The notes: generated by a model not told the origin, from the letters alone. A stretch of DNA of 64,000 bases from Microbacterium gorillae (GCF_000826185.2 NZ_LN648874.1:62001-126000); one strand, 5' to 3'. Shown: positions 20,446-28,623, numbered from the stretch's first letter. Translations and numbers: made by a program.

Positions 20446-20826
20446 GTGGATGCCCGGCTCCGCAGCGAAATGGACGACGTGCTTCGTCCGCTGGGCATGA
20501 CCGTGTCGCAGTACGCGTGTCTGGAGGTGCTGCAGCTGCGCGGGGCGCAGTCCAGCGCTGAGCTGGCACGATCGTCCTTCGTCTCGCGGCAGTCCGTGAA
20601 CGTGATGCTGAAGACGATGGGCAGGAACGGCTGGGTCGAGGTGTCGTCCGAGCCGGTGGGTGGCCGAGCCAAGCCCTACCTGATCACACCACATGGGGTG
20701 GGGGACCTCGTTTCTGCGCGAGCCGCGGTCTTGGCCGTCGAGGAGCGGATGGTCGCACGGATGAGCCAGCGCGATCGCGCCACACTGCTCCGCCTGCTGT
20801 CGGACTGCCTCGGGGGCCTCGAGTGA
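20446..20826 (+). CDS. MarR-family regulator with doubtful 5' end
   Basis: Winged-helix regulator, 126 residues from GTG 20446. The wHTH core spans LGMTVSQYACLEVL, SAELARSSFVSRQSVNVMLKTM and RNGWVEVSSEPVGGRAKPY. The frame is open upstream to 20401 and encodes GQQVGYVLKQ, which looks like the real first helix of MarR proteins, but no ATG or GTG is found there before the TGA at 20398. The original start may have been lost when the VOC gene was cut here. Confidence 0.75.
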   Translation: MDARLRSEMDDVLRPLGMTVSQYACLEVLQLRGAQSSAELARSSFVSRQSVNVMLKTMGRNGWVEVSSEPVGGRAKPYLITPHGVGDLVSARAAVLAVEERMVARMSQRDRATLLRLLSDCLGGLE

Positions 20827-20872
20827 GCCGCCGCACGTGCGCCGGCCCGGTGACGACGATGAGCCGGTGTGG

Positions 20873-21283
20873 ATGTACGACACTGGTGGGGTGAAGGACG
20901 ATGGCCTCTACCGCGCGGTGATGCAGAACGACTCCGCGCTGGCGCAACGTCTGTTGGGGGAGGGCGCTGACCCCAGCGTCGCGCCGAAGCGCAACGGCAA
21001 CACGCCGCTCCATCTCGCTGCCTTCTACGCCGATTCGGACATGGCGCGAGTGCTGATGGATGGCGGTGCGCCCATCGAGGCGCGCGATGCGAACGGCTGC
21101 ACGCCCCTGTTGACGGCCACGCTGTCGTACGGCAAGGGTACGGAGGTCATCCGTCTGCTCCTGGCCGCCGGTGCGAACCCCGCTGTGGAGAACGATCACG
21201 GTGTCAGCCCGCTCAGCCTGAGTCAAACGCTCGCGGGGTTTCCCGACGATGGGCGTGCGGAGCTGCGCAACAGTCCGCAATGA
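20873..21283 (+). CDS. Ankyrin-repeat protein
   Basis: About 136 residues from ATG 20873 (GTG 20837 and GTG 20891 are alternatives). Three to four ankyrin repeats: GLYRAVMQND, NGNTPLHLAAFYAD, NGCTPLLTATLSYG and DHGVSPLSLSQT. No signal peptide, so a cytosolic protein-binding scaffold. Lies 46 bp after the MarR gene; partner unknown. Confidence 0.8.
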   Translation: MYDTGGVKDDGLYRAVMQNDSALAQRLLGEGADPSVAPKRNGNTPLHLAAFYADSDMARVLMDGGAPIEARDANGCTPLLTATLSYGKGTEVIRLLLAAGANPAVENDHGVSPLSLSQTLAGFPDDGRAELRNSPQ

Positions 21284-21434
21284 TCCGGCTGGTCGCGACC
21301 ACTGGGCGTCAGCTCTGGTGGTTGAGCCGGACATTCGCGGGCAGCGCGGGACTCTGGTGTTGATGGTCTGACGTGCCGAACTGCGGTGGACTTCCGGTTC
21401 AACGCGCCGCCGCCGCAGATCGCCCGGCGCCGGT

Positions 21435-22130
21435 TCACCCCGATGCGGGCTTGGTCCACTCGATGGTGTGTCGGAACCCCAACTGGCGTCGGACCTGGGC
21501 GCCCGGCATCGCTCTCTGCACGGCGCCGCGGATCGTCGCCAAGGTGTCCTCCGGATCCTTGACCGGGTGCGGCGCGGCTTCGGCGGTCGGCTGCGCCACC
21601 CAGGGGTGTCGGACGAAACCGATGACCGGATTGGTGATCATCGACGCGACATCCCAGAGCTGGTCGATCGCAGAATCCGGTCGGGCGAGGCCAACGCAAA
21701 GGAAGCGTCCGCCGGGTGCGAGGACACGGCGCGCGTGCGAAAGCGCGTCCTGGAGGTCGAGGTGGTGAAGCACCGCGACCATGGTCACCAGGTCCTTGCC
21801 CGGGGGGATCTCGCTGAGGGGAGTGGCATCCACGGTGACGTTGGGCAGACCGGCGCACCGTGCGGCGGTCGCCTGTCGCATCTCGGCGTCGATATCAGTC
21901 CCGTGTACGTGGGCGAATCGATCGGCCAGGAGAGCGGCGAGCGCGCCTCGACCGCAGCCGACGTCGAGCGCTTCGGCGCGCCCTGCCGGCAGCCGGGACA
22001 GGATCCACGGGTGGAACGCGTCATTGTGATTCCACGGGTGGCGGCTGTTCAGTGCGTGCATCGCCGCAGCGGCACGAGCACCCACCCTGTTGCGCAATGC
22101 GTGCCGGACATCCACACCCCAGTTTCCCAC
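21435..22130 (-). CDS. Class I SAM-dependent methyltransferase
   Basis: Motif I ALDVGCGRGALA, acidic motif II GTDIDAEM, post-I TMVAVLHHLDL and motif III LAPGGRFLCVGL. The C-terminal cap HPVKDPEDTLATI is typical of this actinobacterial group. Start uncertain: GTG 22130 gives 231 residues and ATG 22061 gives 208, both without a good ribosome site. Substrate unknown. Confidence 0.83.
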   Translation of the reverse strand: MGNWGVDVRHALRNRVGARAAAAMHALNSRHPWNHNDAFHPWILSRLPAGRAEALDVGCGRGALAALLADRFAHVHGTDIDAEMRQATAARCAGLPNVTVDATPLSEIPPGKDLVTMVAVLHHLDLQDALSHARRVLAPGGRFLCVGLARPDSAIDQLWDVASMITNPVIGFVRHPWVAQPTAEAAPHPVKDPEDTLATIRGAVQRAMPGAQVRRQLGFRHTIEWTKPASG

Positions 22131-22159
22131 GTGGTGCTCGTTCGAGCGCTCGGCGCGCG

Positions 22160-22606
22160 TCAGGGGTGGGTGTCGAGCGGTGAATCGATCAGGTCGAGAG
22201 CGTCGAGCACGTGGTTCCAGCCCTGACGATAGTTCTCTGCGGGTTCGGGTGTCGTCCACGGGCCGGTGTGCTCCACGGTCACCCGTGTGCCGTCGCCGTC
22301 GGGCGCGAAAGTGACGCGCACTCGCTCGGTCGGCCCGTCGTGCCCGTCGTCGGACCAGATCCAGCTGAAGTCGAGCCGTGCACAGGGGTCCCATGTCAGG
22401 TATTCGCCGTGCACGGCGATGCCGTGGTCGGCGGCCTCGATGCGATAGCGGCCTCCGACGCGGCCGTCGACGAAGTAGCGGGTATCCGGCCACGTGCTCC
22501 ACCACCAGGCACGAAGACCGTCTTCGGTCGTCCAGGCCGACCACAGTCGTCCCACGCTGCCGGTGAAGGTGCGGCTGAGTTCCAGGTGATCCATCGGAAC
22601 GGTCAT
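22160..22606 (-). CDS. SRPBCC / AHSA1-like ligand-binding protein
   Basis: A 148-residue START-like domain: LELSRTFTGSVGRLWSAWT at the N-terminus, GGRYRIEAADHG in the middle, and HTGPW...GWNHVLDAL at the C-terminus. AHSA1-type SRPBCC genes are very often the second gene after an ArsR repressor, as here (ATGA overlap, 22603-22606). Ligand unknown. Confidence 0.88.
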   Translation of the reverse strand: MTVPMDHLELSRTFTGSVGRLWSAWTTEDGLRAWWWSTWPDTRYFVDGRVGGRYRIEAADHGIAVHGEYLTWDPCARLDFSWIWSDDGHDGPTERVRVTFAPDGDGTRVTVEHTGPWTTPEPAENYRQGWNHVLDALDLIDSPLDTHP

Positions 22607-22926
22607 GGCTTCTCCAGGTGTTTCTCGAGGGAGTCGAACTGGTTGTCCCAGAACGACTTGCGGGTGGCGATCCAGATCTGCAGCTCATCGAGACCGGACA
22701 TCCGGGCGTGGTGGGTGACCACGCGGCCCGACTTGTGCGATGTGAGGAGACCGGCGTGGGCCAGGATCTCGGCGTGCTTGGCGATTGTCGGAAGTCCGAC
22801 TCCGGTCAGCTCGGAAAGCTCGGAACTGGTGGCGCCCCCGACGTCGAGTCGGCTGAGGATCTGCCGTCGCGTGGCGCTCGCCAGTGCTGACGCCACGGTG
22901 TCGAGCCCGTCCGCATACTTCGTCAT
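22603..22926 (-). CDS. ArsR-family repressor
   Basis: A 107-residue winged helix: SATRRQILSRL, ELSELTGVGLPTIAKHAEIL and LLTSHKSGRVVTHHAR. No metal-binding CxC motif, as in the ArsR group paired with SRPBCC/AHSA1 genes. The last helix has FWDNQFDSLE. Predicted autoregulator: an 8-bp inverted repeat lies across its own start codon. Confidence 0.92.
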   Translation of the reverse strand: MTKYADGLDTVASALASATRRQILSRLDVGGATSSELSELTGVGLPTIAKHAEILAHAGLLTSHKSGRVVTHHARMSGLDELQIWIATRKSFWDNQFDSLEKHLEKP

Positions 22927-22938
22927 ATAGCGAAGTAT
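22915..22938. promoter_or_regulatory. Operator-like inverted repeat over the arsR start
   Basis: Arms ATACTTCG (22915-22922) and CGAAGTAT (22931-22938) are perfect complements around an 8-nt spacer that contains the ArsR ATG (22924-22926). On the minus strand the outer arm supplies a TACTTC -10-like hexamer, so bound repressor would block both promoter and initiation region. Confidence 0.7.
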
Positions 22939-23077
22939 TGCATGCTCGCCGCTGGCGTGTCCAGGCCGAGATGCGCCGACAAATCGGCGGGAGCGGGCCG
23001 CGCTCGATCGGTGGCGGCGATCTCCGGTGCGGCCATCACGAGGGGCACGCGGCATGAGCGTCGACTGATGTCGCTGA

Positions 23078-23551
23078 TCACACCCCGCGCAGGCGGTCGA
23101 TCTCCACTCGATTGACCTCGGAAGCCGCGCGGAACAGCTCGATCGCGAACGCCAGTTGGTCCTCGGTGAGGGTGTCGAGGTAGGCGTTCCAGCGTTCCTC
23201 AACCCTGTCGTAGATGGGCCCGACTCTGTCCTTCACGACGGCTGCGTCCGCCGTCACGATCACTTTCCGCCGGTCGTTCGGGTCACGCTCCCGGGTGACG
23301 TATCCGGCCCGCGCGAGCCGATCGATGACAGCCGTGATCGCTCCGCCGGTGGTGAGTCCCGTCCGTTCGGCGAGTTCGCCGGGGGTCGCGGGGCCCTCGT
23401 TCATGAGGATGCTGACCGCTTGGAGATCGGTGCTGTTGACTCCACCCGCGCGCGCGGCCGCGTCCTGGAAGATGACGGCGTTCGCCATGAACTCCCGCAT
23501 CACAGCGCTGACGCGTTCGTGCCGTCCGGCACGCTTCTTCGGCTCCGTCAA
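23078..23551 (-). CDS. MarR-family regulator
   Basis: A 157-residue MarR protein: LTTGGAITAVIDRL recognition helix, YVTRERDPNDRRKVIVT wing. It precedes (same strand, downstream of) the DUF998 gene, a common pairing in which the MarR protein controls the membrane gene. Start codon at 23551 has no clear ribosome site. Confidence 0.88.
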   Translation of the reverse strand: MTEPKKRAGRHERVSAVMREFMANAVIFQDAAARAGGVNSTDLQAVSILMNEGPATPGELAERTGLTTGGAITAVIDRLARAGYVTRERDPNDRRKVIVTADAAVVKDRVGPIYDRVEERWNAYLDTLTEDQLAFAIELFRAASEVNRVEIDRLRGV

Positions 23552-23590
23552 CTCGCCCCCTCGTTTCGGGAATCAGGCTACCCGCCCGCT

Positions 23591-24247
23591 TCAGCGAGTC
23601 ACTGCGGCGCGCGAGTCCATCCGAGTTGATCGCACCGAGCGTGTCGAGAAGGCTGTGGTGACGAGGAGCACGCCCACCATCGTGATGACGATCAGTACCC
23701 GTTGAATCGCGCCGGAGTATCCCGTATTGCCGCCTGCGCCGGTCGCGTCGAACGTGGCCATGAAGGCGGCGAACAGCACCAGCGATGCGCAGCCTGTGAG
23801 AAGGGACGTGCGTGCGACGGCGGTCGATACGCGGTGCAGCGGACGCCACGCGAGGAGCAGGCCGAGAGCGGGCAGGGGGATCGCCAGCAGGAATCCGGTG
23901 AGGTGCATCATCATCGACTCCAGGGTGAACAGGCCGCAGATGATCATTCCGGGACCCATGAGTGCCAGGAGGATGCCCGCCCACCGCGCGAGACTGCCGC
24001 GCGGCCACCAGGCGCGCAGCGCGCTGACGTGCGTGGTCAGGATCAACGCCCCACCCACGATGAAGGCGGCGTTCATCGCCGGACCCGTCACGCCGAGACC
24101 CAGACCGCTGATGGGTTGGCTCACCCATGAATACGGTTCGATCCGGTGGCCGAACAGTGTGTAACCCGGGCTCATCAGTCCGAGGATCACCCAAGCCAGG
24201 GTGAAGATCGTGCCGCCCACGAGGGCGAACCAGCTCATGCGTGACAT
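23591..24247 (-). CDS. DUF998 membrane protein
   Basis: A 218-residue protein with six predicted helices: FALVGGTIFTLAWVILGL and PGMIICGLFT with SMMMHLTGF are characteristic of DUF998. Function unknown. ATG 24247 behind GAAAGGGAC. A CTCT-N5-AGAG repeat at 24277-24289 in its upstream region may be the operator for the MarR protein encoded just downstream. Confidence 0.85.
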   Translation of the reverse strand: MSRMSWFALVGGTIFTLAWVILGLMSPGYTLFGHRIEPYSWVSQPISGLGLGVTGPAMNAAFIVGGALILTTHVSALRAWWPRGSLARWAGILLALMGPGMIICGLFTLESMMMHLTGFLLAIPLPALGLLLAWRPLHRVSTAVARTSLLTGCASLVLFAAFMATFDATGAGGNTGYSGAIQRVLIVITMVGVLLVTTAFSTRSVRSTRMDSRAAVTR

Positions 24248-24276
24248 ATCGTCCCTTTCTCTCGCCGATAGAGATA

Positions 24277-24289
24277 CTCTAGATCAGAG
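24277..24289. promoter_or_regulatory. Short inverted repeat upstream of DUF998
   Basis: CTCT-AGATC-AGAG in an AT-richer stretch about 30-42 nt before the DUF998 ATG. Candidate binding site for the neighbouring MarR regulator; short, so weakly supported. Confidence 0.35.
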
Positions 24290-24355
24290 AGGTTCTTACG
24301 GCAAGCGGAGTGGTGATTGTCCGGGTGCGTCGGTGGGGGGAGTGCGGCACGACGA

Positions 24356-24397
24356 AGCGCCCGGACTCCGGCCAATGGCTGAGAGAGTCCGGGCGCT
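24356..24397 (-). terminator. Terminator after the alpha/beta hydrolase
   Basis: Perfect 13-bp arms AGCGCCCGGACTC and GAGTCCGGGCGCT around a 16-nt loop, 12 nt past the hydrolase stop. Confidence 0.75.
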
Positions 24398-24409
24398 CGG
24401 CTGTGTGGG

Positions 24410-25105
24410 TCAGCGTCCGGCGGCGCGGTCGATGACGTCGGCGACGGCGACCGGCTGGGAGTTGTAGACGGAGTGGCTGCCGGGGCTCTCGGCGATCGTC
24501 ATGCCCGCACGCTCCGCCATCCGGCGCTGCAGCTGCTGACCGAGCATCTGGTCATCGAGCGCGATCAGGTAGTAGCTGGCCTTGTGCGCGTAGGCGGGGT
24601 CGGCGACGGTCGCGTTCGCGGCCTGCACGCCCCAGCCGGGCATGGCGTCGGCCATGAAGGCCGATTCCGCCGCCGGGAGGTCCGCGGCGAACGCCGTCGG
24701 GAACGCATCGTGATCGATCATCAGCATGCCGTCGACCGGCGGGAGGATCGGCGGGACCGGGGTCCCCTCGGGCAGGTCGGCGATGAGGTCGTTGACCGAC
24801 TCACCCTCGCCGGGCGCGAAGGCGGTGACGTACACGAGCGATGCGACGTTGGGGTGGCTGCCGGCCGCTGAGATTATGACGCCGCCGTACGAGTGTCCGA
24901 CGAGCACGGTCGGTCCGTCCTGAGCGTCGAGTACGCGGTGGACATCGGCGACGTCGTCATCGAGGACGGCGCATCGGTGCTGTGTGACCGAGACCGAGTA
25001 TCCGCGGCGGACCAGCTCCTCGTAGGCGTTGCGCCACCCGGATCCGTCCACCCATGCGCCGTGCACGAGGACGACGTTCTTCACCGCGGCCGACTCTGCT
25101 TCCAT
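24410..25105 (-). CDS. Alpha/beta hydrolase
   Basis: A 231-residue hydrolase of the small EstC/salicylate-esterase-like group: oxyanion-hole LVHGAW at about 13-18, nucleophile Ser72 in GHSYGG, and C-terminal His in SPGSHSV. ATG 25105 sits six bases after GGAGGA; the in-frame TTG 25117 overlaps that site and is rejected. Divergent from an OhrR-like regulator, which probably controls it. Confidence 0.9.
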   Translation of the reverse strand: MEAESAAVKNVVLVHGAWVDGSGWRNAYEELVRRGYSVSVTQHRCAVLDDDVADVHRVLDAQDGPTVLVGHSYGGVIISAAGSHPNVASLVYVTAFAPGEGESVNDLIADLPEGTPVPPILPPVDGMLMIDHDAFPTAFAADLPAAESAFMADAMPGWGVQAANATVADPAYAHKASYYLIALDDQMLGQQLQRRMAERAGMTIAESPGSHSVYNSQPVAVADVIDRAAGR

Positions 25106-25118
25106 GACTTCCTCCAAC

Positions 25119-25145
25119 TATCGAGCAATATTAAATCGCGCGATA
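25119..25145. promoter_or_regulatory. Inverted repeat between hydrolase and OhrR-like gene
   Basis: TATCGAGC (25119-25126) and GCGCGATA (25138-25145) are complementary at 7 of 8 positions around an AT-rich 11-nt centre; the right half also forms the palindrome ATCGCGCGAT. It lies directly upstream of the hydrolase gene and within 84-110 nt of the regulator. Probable MarR/OhrR operator. Confidence 0.55.
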
Positions 25146-25228
25146 AAGAATACACCACGAGTGAATCGGCGAACAGGGTGGTCACGGGCGGATACTGGAC
25201 GGACGCACCCCATCGCATCCGAGGACCC

Positions 25229-25678
25229 ATGCCCCACGCATCGACGCCCATTCCCCTTGATCAGCAGCTCTGCTTCTCCCTCTACTCCGCATCGCTCGCG
25301 GTGCAGCGTCTCTACCGGCCGTTCCTCGACGAACTCGGCATCACCTACACCCAGTACCTCGTGCTCTGCACGCTGTGGGAGAACGGACCCCTGGCGGTCG
25401 GCGCCATCGGACGACGGCTGGTCCTCGAGGCCAGCACGGTCACCCCGGCTGTGAAGCGTCTCGAGGCGGCGGGGCTCGTCACGCGCCAGCGTTCGGTCAA
25501 GGACGAACGTCGCGTGCTCGTGGATCTGACGCCCCGGGGGCTCGCGCTTCGCTCGGGTACGACGCACCTCAACGACGAACTCCTGCGCAACTCCGGACTC
25601 GACCCCGCCGGAATGATCGCGCTCACGGCTGCGGTTCGCACTCTCACGGATCATCTGCGCGAGCCGGACGAGGACTGA
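25229..25678 (+). CDS. OhrR-type MarR-family peroxide/redox regulator
   Basis: A 149-residue MarR protein with the OhrR signature LDQQLCFSLYSAS, placing a reactive Cys at position 15 as in one-Cys OhrR. wHTH: LGAIGRRLVLEASTVTPAVK-type recognition helix and QRSVKDERRVLVDLT wing. No ohr peroxidase gene is adjacent; the divergent partner is an alpha/beta hydrolase. ATG 25229. Confidence 0.87.
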   Translation: MPHASTPIPLDQQLCFSLYSASLAVQRLYRPFLDELGITYTQYLVLCTLWENGPLAVGAIGRRLVLEASTVTPAVKRLEAAGLVTRQRSVKDERRVLVDLTPRGLALRSGTTHLNDELLRNSGLDPAGMIALTAAVRTLTDHLREPDED

Positions 25679-25722
25679 CCTCGATTCGCTGGGTTGCGAA
25701 GTTCCCCTTCGCTCAGAGACAT

Positions 25723-25740
25723 GGTTAGGCTACCCTTACC
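25723..25740. promoter_or_regulatory. IdeR/DtxR-like iron box
   Basis: GGTTAGGCTACCCTTACC is an 18-bp imperfect palindrome (14 of 18 positions symmetric) close to the TTAGGTTAGSCTAACCTAA iron-box consensus. It contains the -10-like TACCCT (25731-25736) and ends 3 nt before the siderophore-interacting protein ATG. Iron-replete repression is expected. Confidence 0.75.
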
Positions 25741-25743
25741 GGC

Positions 25744-26565
25744 ATGGGTAGGAAGAAGAACACTCCGGCCGAGCGCCAGTTCCTGATGGCGCACGTCGTT
25801 CGCACCGAGCGGCTGAGCGCCAACTTCGTCCGGGTGACGCTCGGTGGGCTGGAGAGCCTCGAGGTGCGCGGGGATGACCACTGGTGCCGGCTCTTCTTCA
25901 CGCGGGAGGGGCAGGACGTGCTGGCGCTGCCGACGCACACGACGGAGATCGGCTGGTACCTGCAGTACCTCGCGACGCCCAAGACGCGCCGCCCGTGGGT
26001 GCGCGCGTACACGGTGCGGGACGCGCGCCCCGAGGTCGGTGAAGTGGACATCGACTTCGTCATCCACGCCGACCGCGACGGCAACACCGGGCCCGCCGCG
26101 CGGTTCGCGCTCGAGGCGCAGCCGGGCGACCGGGTCGGATTCCTCGATCAGGGTGCCGCCTACACCCCCGACCACCCGCATGACTGGACGCTGCTCGTCG
26201 GCGACGAGACGGCGCTGCCGGCTATCGCGGGGATCTGCCGCTCGCTCCCGGCCCAGACGCGCGGGGTCGCGATCATCGAGATCCCGACTGCCGGTGACCG
26301 TCAGGACTTCCCCGCTCCGTCCGGGATGGAGATCACCTGGGTCGCGCGGGATGAGTCGGCCGACGCGGCCGGCCGGCCGGGTGAGCTCGCCCTGCGTGCG
26401 CTGACTGCGGCGACGCTGCCGGACGGTGACGTCCACGCGCACACCATCGGGGAGTCCGCCCTGGCGACCGGAGCGCGTCGTCACCTCGTCAACGACCGGG
26501 GCGTGCCCAAGCGACACGCGGACTTCTCGGGGTACTGGCGCCAGGGGCGCGCGGCGACGAGCTGA
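25744..26565 (+). CDS. Siderophore-interacting protein (ferric-siderophore reductase)
   Basis: FAD-binding reductase of the SIP/ViuB family, 273 residues, releasing iron from imported siderophores. FAD motif RAYTVRD (about 87-93), GDETALPAI, and the C-terminal ESALATGARR and FSGYWRQG. No Shine-Dalgarno site; the iron box overlaps the -10 and the message is probably leaderless. No siderophore uptake genes are adjacent. Confidence 0.93.
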   Translation: MGRKKNTPAERQFLMAHVVRTERLSANFVRVTLGGLESLEVRGDDHWCRLFFTREGQDVLALPTHTTEIGWYLQYLATPKTRRPWVRAYTVRDARPEVGEVDIDFVIHADRDGNTGPAARFALEAQPGDRVGFLDQGAAYTPDHPHDWTLLVGDETALPAIAGICRSLPAQTRGVAIIEIPTAGDRQDFPAPSGMEITWVARDESADAAGRPGELALRALTAATLPDGDVHAHTIGESALATGARRHLVNDRGVPKRHADFSGYWRQGRAATS

Positions 26566-26624
26566 CACCCCCGGGACTGCACGCACCTGCGCGCCGCCGG
26601 TCGCACCTCCCGCCGTCCAAGTGG

Positions 26625-26725
26625 TAACCTGCGAGGCAGCAGAGGTAGAAACGTCCTGTCCGCATCGGGGGACGCGCATACACGGCTCGAACGGGCCGTC
26701 ACTTCTTCATCAGAAGGAGTGCACC
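26625..26725 (+). promoter_or_regulatory. Promoter and structured leader of MFS exporter
   Basis: TAACCT at 26625-26630 is a good -10 box, leaving an unusually long leader of about 90 nt for this window. The leader holds ACGGC/GCCGT arms and, at its end, CACTTCT pairing with the AGAAGGAGTG that carries the ribosome site. The last hairpin could mask translation initiation. No upstream peptide with ATG was found. Confidence 0.4.
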
Positions 26726-28189
26726 GTGCTTTCCCGCCCGTCACGTCCCCGCACCATGCGTGAGTCCTGGCTCGCGCTGACCGGCTTGTCGCTCGTGTTC
26801 CTCTTCGAGATGCTCGACAACTCGATCCTGAATGTGGCGCTGCCCACGATCGGGCGAGATCTGAACGCGACGACCACCGCGGTGCAGTGGGTGACGGCTG
26901 CCTATGCGGTCGTCTTCGGTGGCCTGATGCTCATTTTCGGTACCCTCGCAGACCGGATCGGGCGCCGTCGGATCATGCTCCTCGGCCTGGTCCTGCTGGG
27001 CGTGGCGAGTCTCGCCACCGCGCTCGTGACGACGGTCGGCGAGCTCATCGCCGTGCGGGCGGTCATGGGCGTCGCCGCCGCGATGACGGCACCGGGAACG
27101 CTCGCACTGGCGTTCCGACTGTTCGACGAGGAGGCCCAGCGCCTCCGGGCGATGACCATCATCTCCACGGTCGGTTTGGTCGGCCTCGCGATCGGACCGC
27201 TCGCCGGCGGACTCGCCCTGGGCTCGATGCCGTGGCAGACGTTGCTGCTCGTCAACGTGCCGGTGGCGGCGATCGCGTGGCTGGCGATCCGCGCCGGAGT
27301 GCCCGCCGATCGTCCGGACGAGCTCCATCGCGGTCCCGTGGACGGATGGGGTGCACTGCTCGGCACGGGAGCGATCCTCGCGGCGCTGCTCGCACCGACG
27401 TTGTTCGTCGACGTGGGCGCCGGCTCGTGGGCCCCGTGGGCCGGCGTCGCCGCGGCGGTCCTGCTGGGCGTGGCCTTCGTGGCTCGTGAGCGTCGGTTCC
27501 TGCATCCGATCCTGGATCTCGCCCTGATCGCCCGGCCCCTCGTCGCGAGCGGCCTCGCGTTCAAGGCCGCGGCCAATCTCGCCGTCGCCGGACTGGGATA
27601 TCTGGTGACGCTGCAGTTGCAGCTCGCGTGGGGGTGGACGCCGGCACAGGCCGCGATCGGCATGCTGCCCCAGGTCGTCGTCCTGATCGCCGGGGGAGCG
27701 GTCATCGGGGTCGTGGTGCGCCGTTGGGGGATCGGGCGTGCCGCCGTGTTCAGCGCGCTCGCAGTCGTCGCGGGCCTTGCCGTCTATGCGTTCCTCGGCG
27801 GAGCCGGTTACGTCTGGGTCGCGATCGCCCTCGCGCTCGTCGCCGGTGGGATGCGGCTCATCGGGGTGGTGGCCGGGAACAACGTCATGAAGGGCGTCCC
27901 GGCCGATCGGACCACACTCGGGGCCGCGCTCGCGGATACCGCCGGGGAAGTGGCGACGGCCACCGGCGTCGCGCTCAGCGGGACCATTCTGGCCACGATG
28001 TTCACGGGACGACTGGCCGCGGGCGCGTGGACCGCGGCACAGGCCGCCGATTTCACTGCGGGGCTCCGGTGGGGCGGGATCGGCCTCGTGGTCGCCGCCG
28101 CCCTCCTCGTCGGTGTGGGTATGGTCTGGACGCGTCGAGGCAGTGACGCGCCCACGGCTGCGCCGGGTCGCTTTCGTCAAGACGCCTGA
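26726..28189 (+). CDS. MFS transporter, DHA2-like multidrug exporter
   Basis: 487 residues with about 14 hydrophobic helices. DHA2 markers: FLFEMLDNSILNVALPTI in helix 1, the motif-A loop GTLADRIGRRRIMLLG, and PGTLALAF in the motif-C region of helix 5. GTG 26726 is preceded at six bases by AAGGAG. Probably drug:proton antiport; substrate unknown. Confidence 0.88.
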   Translation: MLSRPSRPRTMRESWLALTGLSLVFLFEMLDNSILNVALPTIGRDLNATTTAVQWVTAAYAVVFGGLMLIFGTLADRIGRRRIMLLGLVLLGVASLATALVTTVGELIAVRAVMGVAAAMTAPGTLALAFRLFDEEAQRLRAMTIISTVGLVGLAIGPLAGGLALGSMPWQTLLLVNVPVAAIAWLAIRAGVPADRPDELHRGPVDGWGALLGTGAILAALLAPTLFVDVGAGSWAPWAGVAAAVLLGVAFVARERRFLHPILDLALIARPLVASGLAFKAAANLAVAGLGYLVTLQLQLAWGWTPAQAAIGMLPQVVVLIAGGAVIGVVVRRWGIGRAAVFSALAVVAGLAVYAFLGGAGYVWVAIALALVAGGMRLIGVVAGNNVMKGVPADRTTLGAALADTAGEVATATGVALSGTILATMFTGRLAAGAWTAAQAADFTAGLRWGGIGLVVAAALLVGVGMVWTRRGSDAPTAAPGRFRQDA

Positions 28190-28218
28190 CGGGCGCCCGT
28201 TCGCCGTAGGCTCCTCGC

Positions 28219-28623
28219 ATGCAGGGCATCGTCTGGTGGGAAGTGGAGACGGCTCGTCCGGAGGAGTTCATGCGGTTCCATGCGGAGCTGTCCGGGTGGT
28301 CGTTCGTGCCCGCGTTCGCCGACACGGGGCTGGGCGCCGACTACTGGGAGATGCGCTCCGCCGGTGCGGACATCGGCGGGCTCCAGCGGGCGGCGTCGGC
28401 CGCGCCCGCCCCGTCGCCCGGGCCGCGCCTCTACACGGCGGTTGATGACCTCGAGGCGGAGTTGGATCGTGTTGTCGCGCTGGGCGGCACCATCGAGCGA
28501 GGGCGCATCAGCCTCGGCGGCGATGATCGGTGGTTCGGTGTGTACCGAGACGCGGCCGGCGTTTCCTTCGGCCTCTGGACGCCGAACCCGCCACGTCCCG
28601 GCGGGATCCGTGCACCATCGTGA
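28219..28623 (+). CDS. VOC-family protein
   Basis: A 134-residue vicinal-oxygen-chelate fold protein with two beta-alpha-beta-beta-beta halves: GIVWWEVET, FHAELSGWSF, DYWEMRSAG, then RLYTAVDDLEAELDRVVALGG and GVYRDAAGVSFGLW. Leaderless box TAGGCT at 28207-28212. Overlaps the next gene by GTGA. Confidence 0.85.
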   Translation: MQGIVWWEVETARPEEFMRFHAELSGWSFVPAFADTGLGADYWEMRSAGADIGGLQRAASAAPAPSPGPRLYTAVDDLEAELDRVVALGGTIERGRISLGGDDRWFGVYRDAAGVSFGLWTPNPPRPGGIRAPS

